Origin: Rhodopseudomonas palustris | GTDB lineage: Bacteria > Pseudomonadota > Alphaproteobacteria > Rhizobiales > Xanthobacteraceae | Assembly (NCBI RefSeq): GCF_003226555.1 | Contig: NZ_QKQS01000013.1 | Coordinates: 347,890 to 411,889 of the forward strand | Length of the DNA stretch: 64,000 bases | Direction of reading: 5' to 3' | Shown here: piece after piece, positions 46,994 to 55,798 of the stretch | Position numbering within the stretch: position 1 is the stretch's first letter | Layout: each line of letters opens with the position of its first letter | Program-made: the position numbers and the translations under genes | Notes under the pieces: model-generated | Database searches by the model: none | Told to the model about the DNA's origin: nothing | Seen by the model: only the letters and a program-made list of their open reading frames with translations

Positions 46994-47818
46994 TCACGCC
47001 TTCGCTTTCATTCCGTACACATGCTCTGGTCCGGGGAAAGCCCGTGACCGCACCTCTTCGGCGTAGCCCTTGATGGCCTCTTCGATCCCAGGCCCGAGAT
47101 TACCGTAGCGCTTGACGAATTTCGGCGCCCGCGGCGAAAGGCCGAGCATGTCTTCGAGCACCAGCACTTGGCCGTCGCAGGCCGCGCTGGCGCCGATGCC
47201 GATGGTCGGGATCGCGATCGTCTCGGTGATCTTGCGACCGAGCGGTTCGGCCACAGCCTCGACCACGACCGAGAACGCGCCGGCCTCGGCGACGGCCTTG
47301 GCGTCGGCCTCGATGGGCTCCCAGCTGCCCTCCTCACGGCCTTGCGCGCGGAACGAGCCCAGGGTGTTGATCGACTGCGGCGTCAGACCGATGTGGCCCA
47401 TCACCGGGATGCCGCGCTCGGTGAGAAACCGGATGGTCTCGGCCATGCGTACGCCGCCCTCCAGCTTCACCGCGCCGCAGTGAGTCTCTTTGAGGATGCG
47501 CGCGGCGGAGTGGAAGGCTTGCTCCTTCGACGCTTCATAGGAGCCGAACGGCATGTCGACCACGACCAGCGCGTGCTGCGAGCCGCGCATCACCGCGTGG
47601 CCCTGCAGGATCATCATCTCGAGCGTCACCGGCACGGTGGTCTCGAAGCCGTGCATCACGTTGCCGAGCGAGTCGCCGACCAGAATGGCGTCGCAATAAC
47701 GGTCCACCAGCGACGCGGTGTGGGCGTGATACGAGGTCAGCATCACGATCGGATCGCCGCCCTTGCGTGCACGAATGTCTGGAGCGGTCTTGCGCCGGAT
47801 TTGGGATTGAACAGACAT
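46994..47818 (-). CDS. panB: 3-methyl-2-oxobutanoate hydroxymethyltransferase PanB
   Basis: First enzyme of pantothenate synthesis, adding a hydroxymethyl group to alpha-ketoisovalerate with methylene-tetrahydrofolate. The 274-residue TIM-barrel protein shows [39 protein letters not shown] and [10 protein letters not shown], and the general-base region [18 protein letters not shown]. Starting residue M is at 47818, two bases after the NnrU-type gene stop, so the two are probably translated from one message. panC is not in the window. Confidence 0.95.
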   Translation of the reverse strand: MSVQSQIRRKTAPDIRARKGGDPIVMLTSYHAHTASLVDRYCDAILVGDSLGNVMHGFETTVPVTLEMMILQGHAVMRGSQHALVVVDMPFGSYEASKEQAFHSAARILKETHCGAVKLEGGVRMAETIRFLTERGIPVMGHIGLTPQSINTLGSFRAQGREEGSWEPIEADAKAVAEAGAFSVVVEAVAEPLGRKITETIAIPTIGIGASAACDGQVLVLEDMLGLSPRAPKFVKRYGNLGPGIEEAIKGYAEEVRSRAFPGPEHVYGMKAKA

Positions 47819-47820
47819 AT

Positions 47821-48405
47821 TTAGGCTCCGAACACGGACACGCCGATGACATAGGGATGGAAGACGAAGGCGAGCACCACATACAGCACGACGCCGGCGA
47901 CGATGGCGATGACGTCATTCCGGACGCCGCCAACCGGGATCGGCGGTCCGCCCGCGTCGCTGCGCCGCTTCAGCGAGATGCGGTCGTACACCGCCCAGGC
48001 CAGCAACGAGCCGAACAGAATGATGGAGCCAAGATCGCCATTGGCGATCAGGTGTCCGACCGCCCACAGCTTCACCGCGGTGATCATCGGATGCTTGACG
48101 GCGGCGTAGATGCGGCCGCGCGAATAGGCCGCAGCCAGCAGGATCGCCATCGGCAGCATCAACAGCGCGGTGAGGTGCCGGGTCCAATGCGGCGGATACC
48201 AGACGTCGATCCAGCCATGCGCGCGATACGAGCCGAACCCGTATGCGATCAAGATCAGACCACCGATCGCCAGCACCGCGTAGGCGATCTTATAGATCGC
48301 CTCGCCTCCGATCCCGATCAAGCGGCTGCGCAGGTCGCGCTTCGTCGTCACGACGTGGGTGCCGATGAACAGCACCAGGCCGAGGATCATCACCGCAAGT
48401 CCCAT
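47821..48405 (-). CDS. NnrU family membrane protein
   Basis: A 194-residue integral membrane protein of the NnrU domain: [42 protein letters not shown] and [20 protein letters not shown], with about six hydrophobic segments. NnrU is linked in denitrifiers to nitric oxide or nitrite metabolism, but stand-alone members are widespread and their function unknown. No denitrification genes are near. The ATG at 48405 is preferred to one 17 codons earlier. It is immediately followed by panB. Confidence 0.82.
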   Translation of the reverse strand: MGLAVMILGLVLFIGTHVVTTKRDLRSRLIGIGGEAIYKIAYAVLAIGGLILIAYGFGSYRAHGWIDVWYPPHWTRHLTALLMLPMAILLAAAYSRGRIYAAVKHPMITAVKLWAVGHLIANGDLGSIILFGSLLAWAVYDRISLKRRSDAGGPPIPVGGVRNDVIAIVAGVVLYVVLAFVFHPYVIGVSVFGA

Positions 48406-48547
48406 CGCCTCACTCCTGTCTCGGCCAGCGCATGCGGCGGTTTGCGCATCGGCCAATTCCCCCTATGGTCCGCGCCATCACATGGCCGACCGCAGCACGG
48501 CACCGCGCGGGCGAAATCCGGGTATCATTCTTTACGGGACCGATGCA

Positions 48548-49543
48548 ATGCTGGGACACCTCCTCCGCCGGACCCTGCCGCCGACGCTCTGGATGCTTGG
48601 CATCGCGCTCGGCACGATCAACGGTGCCGCCGGGGAAGCTGCCGCGTGGCCACCGCCGACGGTGCGGATCGTCGTGCCGTTCGCCGCGGGGTCAACGCCG
48701 GATCTGGTCGGCCGGGTGCTCGCCGATCAACTTCATGCACGGCACCCGCGCTCCACCTTCGTGATCGAGAACAAGCCCGGCGCCTCCGGCAACATCGGCA
48801 CCGACGCTGTTGCCAAGGCGGCACCGGACGGCGCGACGCTCGGGATCTCGATCCCCGGGCCGCTCGCCATCAACACGTTGCTGTTTCCGAAACTGCCCTA
48901 CGATCCCGAGCGCGATCTCGCGCCAGTGACACTGCTCACCCGAATGCCGAGCGTGCTCGCTGTGCCGGCAACCGCCAACATCGACAACGTCGGCCAGTTT
49001 CTCACCAGGGTGAAAAGCGAAAAGGGCGGCATCGCCTATGCGTCGATCGGCGCCGGCTCGCTGTCGCAGCTGTGCATGGAAGCGATCGCTCAGAAGGCCG
49101 GCGCCGCGATGGTGCACATCCCCTATGCCGGCTCGCCGAACGCAATGACCGCGCTGATCCGCGGCGACGTTCAGGCCGCTTGCCTGCCAGCTATTTCGGT
49201 GGCGCCGCAGCAGGCGGCCGGAACAGTCAAGATCCTGGCCGTGACCACACCGGAGCGCTCGCCGTTCCTTCCCGACGTGCCGACCTTGAAGGAGAGCGGC
49301 ATCGACGTGCAGTCGGATGCCTGGAACGCGTTGATCGCGCCGGCCCGGACTTCGCCCGAACTGATCGCCGCGATCCACCGCGAGGTCGAAGCAGCACTGG
49401 AAGATCCAGCGGTGATCACAAAGCTCAAAAGCCAAATGATGACGCCGGAAGCATCCACCCCCGACGCGCTACGCCGGAAGATCGCCGACGAGAAGCGCGC
49501 CTGGGCCGAGGTGATCCGGGCCGCCGGCATCAAGGTGCAGTAA
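48548..49543 (+). CDS. TctC/Bug family tripartite tricarboxylate-type binding protein
   Basis: A 331-residue periplasmic receptor. The signal segment MLGHLLRRTLPPTLWMLGIA is followed near residue 40 by TVRIVVPFAAGSTPDLVGRV, the standard Bug-protein opening, and then NKPGASGNIGTDAVAKAAPDG and FLPDVPTLKESGIDV. Bug proteins bind carboxylates or other small acids. The usual TctA/TctB membrane partners are absent nearby, so it is an orphan receptor. An in-frame extension back to 48359 has no signal peptide and was rejected. Confidence 0.88.
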   Translation: MLGHLLRRTLPPTLWMLGIALGTINGAAGEAAAWPPPTVRIVVPFAAGSTPDLVGRVLADQLHARHPRSTFVIENKPGASGNIGTDAVAKAAPDGATLGISIPGPLAINTLLFPKLPYDPERDLAPVTLLTRMPSVLAVPATANIDNVGQFLTRVKSEKGGIAYASIGAGSLSQLCMEAIAQKAGAAMVHIPYAGSPNAMTALIRGDVQAACLPAISVAPQQAAGTVKILAVTTPERSPFLPDVPTLKESGIDVQSDAWNALIAPARTSPELIAAIHREVEAALEDPAVITKLKSQMMTPEASTPDALRRKIADEKRAWAEVIRAAGIKVQ

Positions 49544-49595
49544 AGATCCGGCGGCGCGAGCATCGCACTGCCGCCGTGTCGCCGCCCCAAAGGCG

Positions 49596-50042
49596 TCACT
49601 TGTAGTAGCCGACCGCGCAGGTCTGGTCGCCGATCTTGGTAACGAAGCTCACCTTCTGAACCGGATCGGTCTGGCCCGGGCGCGGCCACATATAGGCGAC
49701 TTCCTTGACCTCGCCGTCCTTGGCGGCTGCGTAGATCTCTTCGCCGAGCGGCTTGCCCGTCTTGTCCTTGAGATCCTTCAGGCTCTTGCCCGTCAGGGTC
49801 GGGTGCGCGGTGAACAGACCGTCCGGCCCGCCGCAGAACGGATACAGGTCGCGGTCCTTGAAACTGCCCTCGCCCTTGGCAAATTCCGCGAGCGCCTTGG
49901 CCTTGTCGGCCTTCACGGCGGCTGCGGCCTTGGTGAGCATCGCCTTGGCTTCGTCGGCGGTGCCGAACTCGCCGGCGAACGCGGCCGCGGCGGCAAACAG
50001 GCTGGCGCCGGCGACGAGACAAAATACTGATCTGAGTTTCAT
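49596..50042 (-). CDS. Periplasmic Cache-domain protein
   Basis: A 148-residue secreted protein with a signal peptide to AAAAAFAGEF. A single Cache-like sensor fold follows, with AKAMLTKAAAAVKADKAKAL, LYPFCGGPDGLFTAHPTLTG and VAYMWPRPGQTDPVQKVSFV. Such stand-alone Cache proteins occur beside chemoreceptors or on their own, and the ligand is unknown. An AGGAGGAGAT ribosome site lies upstream. There is no receptor gene next to it. Confidence 0.82.
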   Translation of the reverse strand: MKLRSVFCLVAGASLFAAAAAFAGEFGTADEAKAMLTKAAAAVKADKAKALAEFAKGEGSFKDRDLYPFCGGPDGLFTAHPTLTGKSLKDLKDKTGKPLGEEIYAAAKDGEVKEVAYMWPRPGQTDPVQKVSFVTKIGDQTCAVGYYK

Positions 50043-50179
50043 AGCATCTCCTCCTCTGAAGGCTCGCTTTGTGGAGCATGAGGAGAAGATATCTGCGGTC
50101 AGTTGCGGCGGTCAGCGCGACTTAGGACGAACCATAAGGCGATACCAAGCGCCGCATCCCATCAGCGGAAAGCGAGCGT

Positions 50180-50446
50180 TCAGTGCGAGGCGATCCAGGC
50201 GCGGGCTTCGCGCTGGGCGACTGCGATCTCGTCCGCCGACATCAGCTCGGCGAGTTCGCGGCGATAGGCAATCGCGTCGGCCCGGCCCTTCAGTGCGGCG
50301 AGGTTGAACCACTTGTGCGCCGCGATCAGATCGACCGGCGCGCCGCGGCCGGAGGCGAACAACAGACCGAGGTCGAACAGCGCATCGGGGTTCTCCCCGG
50401 CTTCGATCGGCATCGCGGTTTCGATATTCAGATGTCCCTGCAGCAT
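50180..50446 (-). CDS. Sel1-like repeat protein
   Basis: An 88-residue cytosolic protein: MLQGHLNIETAMPIEAGENP, then one Sel1-type repeat DALFDLGLLFASGRGAPVDL-IAAHKWFNLAALKGRADAI, and a charged C-terminus. Sel1 repeats mediate protein contacts. The partner is unknown. Confidence 0.75.
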   Translation of the reverse strand: MLQGHLNIETAMPIEAGENPDALFDLGLLFASGRGAPVDLIAAHKWFNLAALKGRADAIAYRRELAELMSADEIAVAQREARAWIASH

Positions 50447-51120
50447 CTTTGATCTCCATCTTTTGCCGCCGAAGCGAGGGCGGCTCCTGTCCTCTGTCTG
50501 TCGTCCCCACCGCCGTGCCCCGGCGTGTTATGGGGCAATGATGACCGATCAAATTTGAAGAGCAGTTTAAGCGTTGCGCTGAACGATTTCTGAACGCGGC
50601 GCGGCACCCGGCGCAGGCCCTTTCAGAAAATGCCTGTGCCGCAACGGTTTTTCGAGTTCGGTGAGGGACGGTTTACCCTCCGGTTTGGCGAACCGATAAC
50701 CATCGCCGCAACCGCCTGGGGAAACGACAGCTCCGACTGCGGACGCAACGCAGCTGCCGCAGGCTGATCGGAACTCGGTCGATGTCTGAGATGGAACTGG
50801 ATAGGCCGGACCGTGCCGGCGGGGGAAACAAGCCCCACAAACAACGAGGGCGTCGGCGAACACGTCAGGTTCAGATCTCACACGCGGCTCGCCGCCCATG
50901 AAACTGCGGACCTTGCGTCCGCACCGTTCGAAGAAAAACCGTTTCTTCTACCGGGCCCTTCGCCGCCGGGGTGACCCCTGCCGCTATCGGATCCGGCCGT
51001 CTGACCTGATGTCTCGCCGACACCCTCTCGTCGACTAGGTCCCGGCTCGTGTCGCGTTGCGAAGAGCCCGTCCTGTGACGCTGCCGGCAGTCACCCGCCA
51101 GCACTCGCTCGAAAGCGAGC
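50447..51120. other. Long intergenic region between the Sel1 and H1-like genes
   Basis: A 674-base gap. Two short minus-strand frames (50567-50899 and 50623-50844) overlap each other in different frames, and neither has a credible ribosome site or family resemblance, so I call no gene. An 18-base sequence CTGTGCCGCAACGGTTTT near 50634-50651 recurs with two changes at 51501-51518, on the other side of the H1-like gene. Confidence 0.5.
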
Positions 51121-51258
51121 TTACTTCTTCTTGGCGGCCTTCTTGGCAACCTTCTTGGTGGTCTTCTTCGCGGTCTTCTTCACCGCGCTCTTGGCGACCT
51201 TCGCCTTCTTCGGCGCCGCTTTCTTGGTCGCCGCCTTCTTCACTGCTTTCTTGGCCAT
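51121..51258 (-). CDS. Short lysine/alanine-rich histone H1-like protein
   Basis: A 45-residue gene that length filters would miss. The translation starts MAKKAVKKAATKKAAPKKAK and ends AKKAAKKK, with 23 lysines among 45 residues and otherwise Ala, Val, Thr and a single Pro and Ser. A GGAGGG site lies four bases before the ATG. This is the pattern of eukaryote-like histone H1 C-terminal tails (AlgP, Hc1 and HctB-like) that bind DNA or RNA non-specifically. The alternative frame on the same strand is much longer but Glu/Gly-rich with no family resemblance. Function is inferred from composition only. Confidence 0.8.
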   Translation of the reverse strand: MAKKAVKKAATKKAAPKKAKVAKSAVKKTAKKTTKKVAKKAAKKK

Positions 51259-51782
51259 GTTGCCCTCCGATCAAGTCAGATCGCTCGATTGCTGCTGCGT
51301 GCACTCGGGAATCGAGATGCACTAATTCCCGAATACACCAACGCTTTGAAAAAAACAGTGTCCCGCTTAAGGAAGAGTTGATGGGAGTTGTCCCTCGCGC
51401 ACAGGCAGTCTTAGTGAACGAGGCGCCGCAGGATCGGCCGAACGAGCCGACTTATGCGCGAAAAACCTGCATCGACATTTGTCAAGACCGCAAAAAACCT
51501 CTGTGCCACAGCGGTTTTATCAATTCACATATCGAGCCAACTAACTACTTTTCCGAAGCTCGCCGAGCGTCGAGTCGGTGACGCAACGCCGGCTGCAGAA
51601 TCTGAGTCGCAGTCTTTGGCAACGAAAAAATTTTCACGCACGACGCGGCGCCGGAGCGTCCAAGCGCTCCGGCACAGGGGTTTTCTGCACCAAAGGATGC
51701 GGCTGATTCGCGAATGCCAACGCTGTCGCGGGCGGGCGAAACGTCATCGCGGCGGCTCGCGCGCGACGACCAAGGCGACGCT
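51259..51782. other. Intergenic region between the H1-like gene and gatB
   Basis: About 520 bases, in places AT-richer than average, including AAAAAAA at 51349-51355. No supported gene is visible; an open frame from 51454 continues into gatB antisense and is a shadow. The H1-like gene promoter should lie in this interval. Confidence 0.5.
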
Positions 51783-53267
51783 TCAGAGGCCGAGCTTGCG
51801 CTTCAGCAGGTCGTTGACCGCCTGCGGATTGGCCTTGCCGCCGGAGGATTTCATCACCTGGCCGACGAACCAGCCGAGCATCGCCGGCTTGGCCGCGACT
51901 TGCGCCACCTTGTCGGGATTGGCAGCGACGATGTCGTCGACCACCTTCTCGATCGCCGACAGATCGGTGACCTGCTTCATGCCGCGCTGTTCCACCAGCA
52001 CGCGCGGATCACCGCCCTCGGTCCACACGATCTCGAACAATTCCTTGGCGATCTTGCCCGAGATGGTGCCGTCGCCGATCAGCTCGACGATCGCGGCAAG
52101 CTGCACCGCCGACACCGGAGATGCATCGATCGACCGGCCCTCCTTGTTGAGGCGGCCGAACAGCTCGTTGATCACCCAGTTGGCGGCGAGCTTGCCGTCG
52201 CGGGCTTTGTCCTGCAGCTGCGCCAGCATTGCTTCATAGAATTCGGCGCTCTCGCGCTCGCTGACCAGCACGCTTGCATCTTCCGTCGACAGTCCGAGGT
52301 CGCGGACGAACCGCGCCTTCTTGGCGTCGGGCAGTTCCGGCAGATCCGCTTTGAGCTCGTCGACATAAGCCTGACTGAACTCCAGCGGCAGCAGATCCGG
52401 ATCGGGGAAGTAGCGATAGTCGTGCGCCTCTTCCTTCGACCGCATCGACCGCGTCTCGCCCTTGCCCGCATCGAACAGCCGGGTCTCCTGATCGATCCTG
52501 CCGCCGTCTTCGAGGATGCCGATCTGGCGACGCGCCTCGTATTCGATCGCCTGGCCGATGAACCGGATCGAGTTGATGTTCTTGATCTCGCAGCGGGTCC
52601 CGAGAGGTTCGCCCGGCCGGCGTACCGAGACGTTGACGTCGGCGCGCAGGCTGCCCTTCTCCATGTCGCCGTCACAGGTGCCGAGATAGCGCATGATGCT
52701 GCGCAGCTTGGCGACATAGGCCATCGCCTGCTCGGCGTCGCGGATGTCGGGCTTGGAGACGATCTCCATCAGCGCGATGCCGCAGCGGTTCAGATCGATC
52801 AGGGACTGCGACGGCAACTTGTCGTGCAGCATTTTCGCCGGGTCCTGCTCCAGGTGCAGCCGCTCGATGCCGACCGTAGCGGTCCAGCCGCCCTCGAGAT
52901 CGATGATCACCTCGCCCTCGCCGACGATCGGCGATTTGTACTGGCTGATCTGGTAGCCCTGCGGCAGGTCCGGATAGAAATAGTTCTTACGGTCGAACAC
53001 CGACCGCAGGTTAATTCTGGCATTCAGCCCGAGCCCGGTGCGGATGGCCTGGCGCACGCACTCCTCGTTGATCACCGGCAGCATGCCGGGCATCGCCGCG
53101 TCGACCAGTGAAACGTGGGTGTTCTGATCGCCGCCGAATTCGGTGGCCGCGCCGGAAAACAGCTTGGCTTTGGAAGACACCTGGGCGTGGATTTCGAGCC
53201 CGATCACGACTTCCCAATCGCCGGTGGCGCCCTTGACGAGCTTCGAAGGTTTGACAGGTGCGTTCAT
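51783..53267 (-). CDS. gatB: Aspartyl/glutamyl-tRNA amidotransferase subunit B
   Basis: Large subunit of the GatCAB enzyme that amidates Glu-tRNA(Gln) and Asp-tRNA(Asn). It binds the tRNA and activates it by phosphorylation. The 494-residue protein shows [40 protein letters not shown] and [20 protein letters not shown], and it ends with the YqeY-like C-terminal domain ([20 protein letters not shown]). The ATG at 53267 agrees with the family start. The gene is isolated from gatA and gatC, which lie several kilobases away on the same strand. Confidence 0.96.
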   Translation of the reverse strand: MNAPVKPSKLVKGATGDWEVVIGLEIHAQVSSKAKLFSGAATEFGGDQNTHVSLVDAAMPGMLPVINEECVRQAIRTGLGLNARINLRSVFDRKNYFYPDLPQGYQISQYKSPIVGEGEVIIDLEGGWTATVGIERLHLEQDPAKMLHDKLPSQSLIDLNRCGIALMEIVSKPDIRDAEQAMAYVAKLRSIMRYLGTCDGDMEKGSLRADVNVSVRRPGEPLGTRCEIKNINSIRFIGQAIEYEARRQIGILEDGGRIDQETRLFDAGKGETRSMRSKEEAHDYRYFPDPDLLPLEFSQAYVDELKADLPELPDAKKARFVRDLGLSTEDASVLVSERESAEFYEAMLAQLQDKARDGKLAANWVINELFGRLNKEGRSIDASPVSAVQLAAIVELIGDGTISGKIAKELFEIVWTEGGDPRVLVEQRGMKQVTDLSAIEKVVDDIVAANPDKVAQVAAKPAMLGWFVGQVMKSSGGKANPQAVNDLLKRKLGL

Positions 53268-53294
53268 GGGAGAAGCCTTTCGACGGGCGCAGAT

Positions 53295-53711
53295 TCAACA
53301 AGCCAGCGCCTGAATATGCCCTTCCCGGGCATATGCCAACAACGACCGATCGCGCGTGATCAGCCGATAGCCGTATTCGCGGGCGGTCGCGGCAAAGATG
53401 CGGTCAGCCGGATCGCGGGGCGGAACACCGGGAAGAAACGACGAGGCGATCAGGATATCCGGCGTCAAACCCGCCAACTGCAGTCCTGGCGCCTGCATCA
53501 GCCGCTCGAACCAACGACGCGGGCTGGCGAGCAAATTCAGTCGCCCTCGCGACACGAGCAACCCAATCTCCCAACCGGTGATCGGCGAGACGTAAACCGG
53601 TTCGGCAGCCGCTACCGCTCGATTCATCATCGCGGCTGCCTCTGGTGCGATCGGCTGATCTTCTCCGATCCAGATCGCCGCACAGGTATCAAATAAGAGG
53701 GGGATATTCAC
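53295..53711 (-). CDS. PIN-domain (VapC-type) toxin
   Basis: A 138-residue PIN-domain ribonuclease-type protein: LLFDTCAAIWIGEDQPIAPE carries the first conserved Asp, PITGWEIGLLVSRGR the Glu, and PRDPADRIFAATAREYGYRL the later acidic residues. The final LITRDRSLLAYA holds the last Asp. The likely start is a GTG at 53711, which lies inside the upstream gene, overlapping its end by 23 bases. This is the classical antitoxin-first, toxin-second layout with translational coupling. Confidence 0.88.
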   Translation of the reverse strand: MNIPLLFDTCAAIWIGEDQPIAPEAAAMMNRAVAAAEPVYVSPITGWEIGLLVSRGRLNLLASPRRWFERLMQAPGLQLAGLTPDILIASSFLPGVPPRDPADRIFAATAREYGYRLITRDRSLLAYAREGHIQALAC

Positions 53712-54096
53712 GATCGATCCGATCTGCCCAATCGGGATCTGCCGGCTCGGTCAAGTCCACGCCAGGCGGGATCGTCACCGTCCCCTTCATCCATCCGAAC
53801 AACGGATGGCGTCCGGTCTTTGCGGTGGGTGTCGCAGGCGGTGCCTCGCCCTGCTCGTCGCGTCGGAACACCAGTTCGCCGCTGTCGATGTCGACCTGCT
53901 CGCTGCGGAAGCCGGCGTCGAGCCAGGCCTTGGTCATCACATTGTTGGTCGGCGAGTTGCTCCACCACGCACGATGGCGCTGCGCAACCGGCGGCAGCCT
54001 GCTGCCGATCACGCGCTCGATCTGCGCAAAGCTCATCCGCACTTCGCTGCCGGTCTGTTGCTTGAGGAACTCGGTCAGCGGCTCATATTTACCCAT
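53689..54096 (-). CDS. Putative antitoxin with DUF7662-like N-terminus
   Basis: A 135-residue protein. Residues 1-75 (MGKYEPLTEFLKQQTGSEVR, FAQIERVIGSRLPPVAQRHR, MTKAWLDAGFRSEQVD) resemble the DUF7662-type domain. A linker follows, and the C-terminal 40 residues (MKGTVTIPPGVDLTEPADPD-WADRIDREYPPL) look like the toxin-neutralising tails of VapB/PHD-like antitoxins. A GGAG site lies seven bases before the ATG. It is immediately upstream of, and overlaps, the PIN toxin gene, which supports the antitoxin role. The DUF assignment is from memory. Confidence 0.65.
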   Translation of the reverse strand: MGKYEPLTEFLKQQTGSEVRMSFAQIERVIGSRLPPVAQRHRAWWSNSPTNNVMTKAWLDAGFRSEQVDIDSGELVFRRDEQGEAPPATPTAKTGRHPLFGWMKGTVTIPPGVDLTEPADPDWADRIDREYPPLI

Positions 54097-54207
54097 GAGT
54101 GAACTCCGCCGTCGCAATGGTCATAGTAACTATTGGAGCGGCGAAAGTCTAGATTTTGGCCGCGGAAATGGCCTAAACTACGCCTCCGAAGAGACCTTAC
54201 CCGGACG

Positions 54208-54711
54208 CTAAGTCCACACCTCGGCGGCTGTGGCAACGTCGATCTTCGACGCCAGAGCATTCAGCGCGATCTGATGCACAACCGCGGTCGGCGCGGTGCA
54301 GAGGTCACTGACGACCTTGATGCGGAGACCGTCGGCGCTCCGCGACATCGCGGTGAACACCACGCAGTTCTGCGTCATCATGCCGGCGACCAGCAGTTGA
54401 TCGATCCCATCGAGATGCGTCGCGAGGTCAGTATCTTGAAATGCGTCGGCGACATCTTTGGTGACGATCGGCGCGTCGCCGGTCGCCGTCAGAATGGCCG
54501 GACGGATCGCGACGCCGGTGCTGCCGGCCGCGAACGGGCCTTGCGCCGCGGTCGAGATGTGCTGGACCAGAATGATGCGATCGCCCGCCGCCCGCGCCTT
54601 GCCGATCGCCGCGACGAGACGCGCCTCGGTCTCCTCCGCCTGCCACAGCGGCAACGCACCGCCGGTGAAGTAGTCGTTCTGAATGTCGATCACGAGGAAT
54701 GCGCGCGCCAT
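54208..54711 (-). CDS. Isochorismatase-like cysteine hydrolase
   Basis: A 167-residue cysteine hydrolase. The catalytic triad is in place: aspartate in FLVIDIQNDYFTGGAL, lysine in APIVTKDVADAF and cysteine in GMMTQNCVVFTAMS. Related enzymes cleave amides such as nicotinamide, carbamoylsarcosine or isochorismate; I cannot choose among them. It is transcribed away from the GlxA-type regulator gene, 100 bases apart, which probably controls it. Confidence 0.87.
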   Translation of the reverse strand: MARAFLVIDIQNDYFTGGALPLWQAEETEARLVAAIGKARAAGDRIILVQHISTAAQGPFAAGSTGVAIRPAILTATGDAPIVTKDVADAFQDTDLATHLDGIDQLLVAGMMTQNCVVFTAMSRSADGLRIKVVSDLCTAPTAVVHQIALNALASKIDVATAAEVWT

Positions 54712-54811
54712 CGATATCTCCCTGTTGGCCGTGGAAACGCTCGTTTCCTCTAGGCCGCCGCGCCACCACGGATCAGTGGCCTGATAGACATTTTCCGGCT
54801 AAATTGGGCCA

Positions 54812-55747
54812 ATGCGGCTCGCCATCATCGCCTACGACCAGATCAGCCCGTTCATGCTGTCGACACCGCTCGCGGTGTTCGGCGAGCCGTTTCTCGCCGG
54901 CGGTCATCGGGTCGATGTCTGCGCTGCGCAGCCGCGATTTTCTGCGACCGGCGGTCTGACGATCGAAGCGCCGCAGCCGCTGCAAGCCGCGCGCGACGCC
55001 GACATCGTCATCCTGCCGGGGTGGCGGGACGCGAATGAACCGGTGCCTGCGGAGATCACGTCCGAACTACGCGCCGCCGAGGCGCGCGGGGCGATCGTGG
55101 TCGGCCTGTGCCTCGGCGCATTCGGCCTCGCCGAAGCCGGCCTGCTCGACGGCCGTCGCGCCACGACGCACTGGGCGTGCGTTGATGCCCTCACGGCTCG
55201 CTATCCCGACGTAGCTGTCGATCCGGGCGCTCTGTTCGTCGACGAGGGACAGATTCTGACCTCGGCAGGTGTCGCCTCGGGCCTCGATTGCTGCCTTCAC
55301 CTGCTGGGCCGGATCTCGGGCACGGCCGAAGCCAATCGTGTCGCCCGGCACCTCGTCGTTGCCCCGCAGCGCGCCGGCGAACAGCCACAACTCATCGAGC
55401 GTCCCGCCATCGGCTCGTCTGCCGATCGCCGGATCATCGATCTTCTGGAGACGCTGCGCGCCGATCCGGCGTCCGCGCCATCGCTCGATGAGCTGGCGCT
55501 GCGCGCTGGCATGAGCCGACGCAGCCTTACCCGGCACATCCGTGCGCGAACCGGCGGCAATCTCAGCGACTGGCTTCGCCGCGTCCGCCTGGCACGCGCG
55601 CAGGATCTGCTTGCCGGCGGCGCGCGCGGGCTCGAAGACGTCGCCGCGCGCTGTGGCTTTCCGGATGCCGCAGCGCTGCGCGCGGCGTTCCGCGCCGAGC
55701 TCGGGATCACGCCACGGCAATGGCTTGCACGGCAAAGACTGGACTGA
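54812..55747 (+). CDS. GlxA family transcriptional regulator (DJ-1/PfpI plus AraC)
   Basis: A 311-residue regulator. The N-terminal half is a DJ-1/PfpI-like amidotransferase fold (VIVLPGW-type strand, GLCLGAFGLAEAGLLDGR with the nucleophile-elbow cysteine). The C-terminal half is an AraC helix-turn-helix pair (LDELALRAGMSRRSLTRHIR, EDVAARCGFPDAAALRAAFR). GlxA regulators often adjoin the enzyme gene they control, and the divergent cysteine hydrolase fits that picture. The ligand is unknown. Confidence 0.9.
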   Translation: MRLAIIAYDQISPFMLSTPLAVFGEPFLAGGHRVDVCAAQPRFSATGGLTIEAPQPLQAARDADIVILPGWRDANEPVPAEITSELRAAEARGAIVVGLCLGAFGLAEAGLLDGRRATTHWACVDALTARYPDVAVDPGALFVDEGQILTSAGVASGLDCCLHLLGRISGTAEANRVARHLVVAPQRAGEQPQLIERPAIGSSADRRIIDLLETLRADPASAPSLDELALRAGMSRRSLTRHIRARTGGNLSDWLRRVRLARAQDLLAGGARGLEDVAARCGFPDAAALRAAFRAELGITPRQWLARQRLD

Positions 55748-55798
55748 CCGCCCGCTCTGCTGCAACCGAAGGGCCCGAAGGACGGCGGTCGGAAAACC

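Noticed and set aside
50567-50899. Minus-strand open frames of 110 and 73 codons in the gap before the H1-like gene
   Set aside because: Two overlapping frames with equal claim, no ribosome site and no family resemblance.
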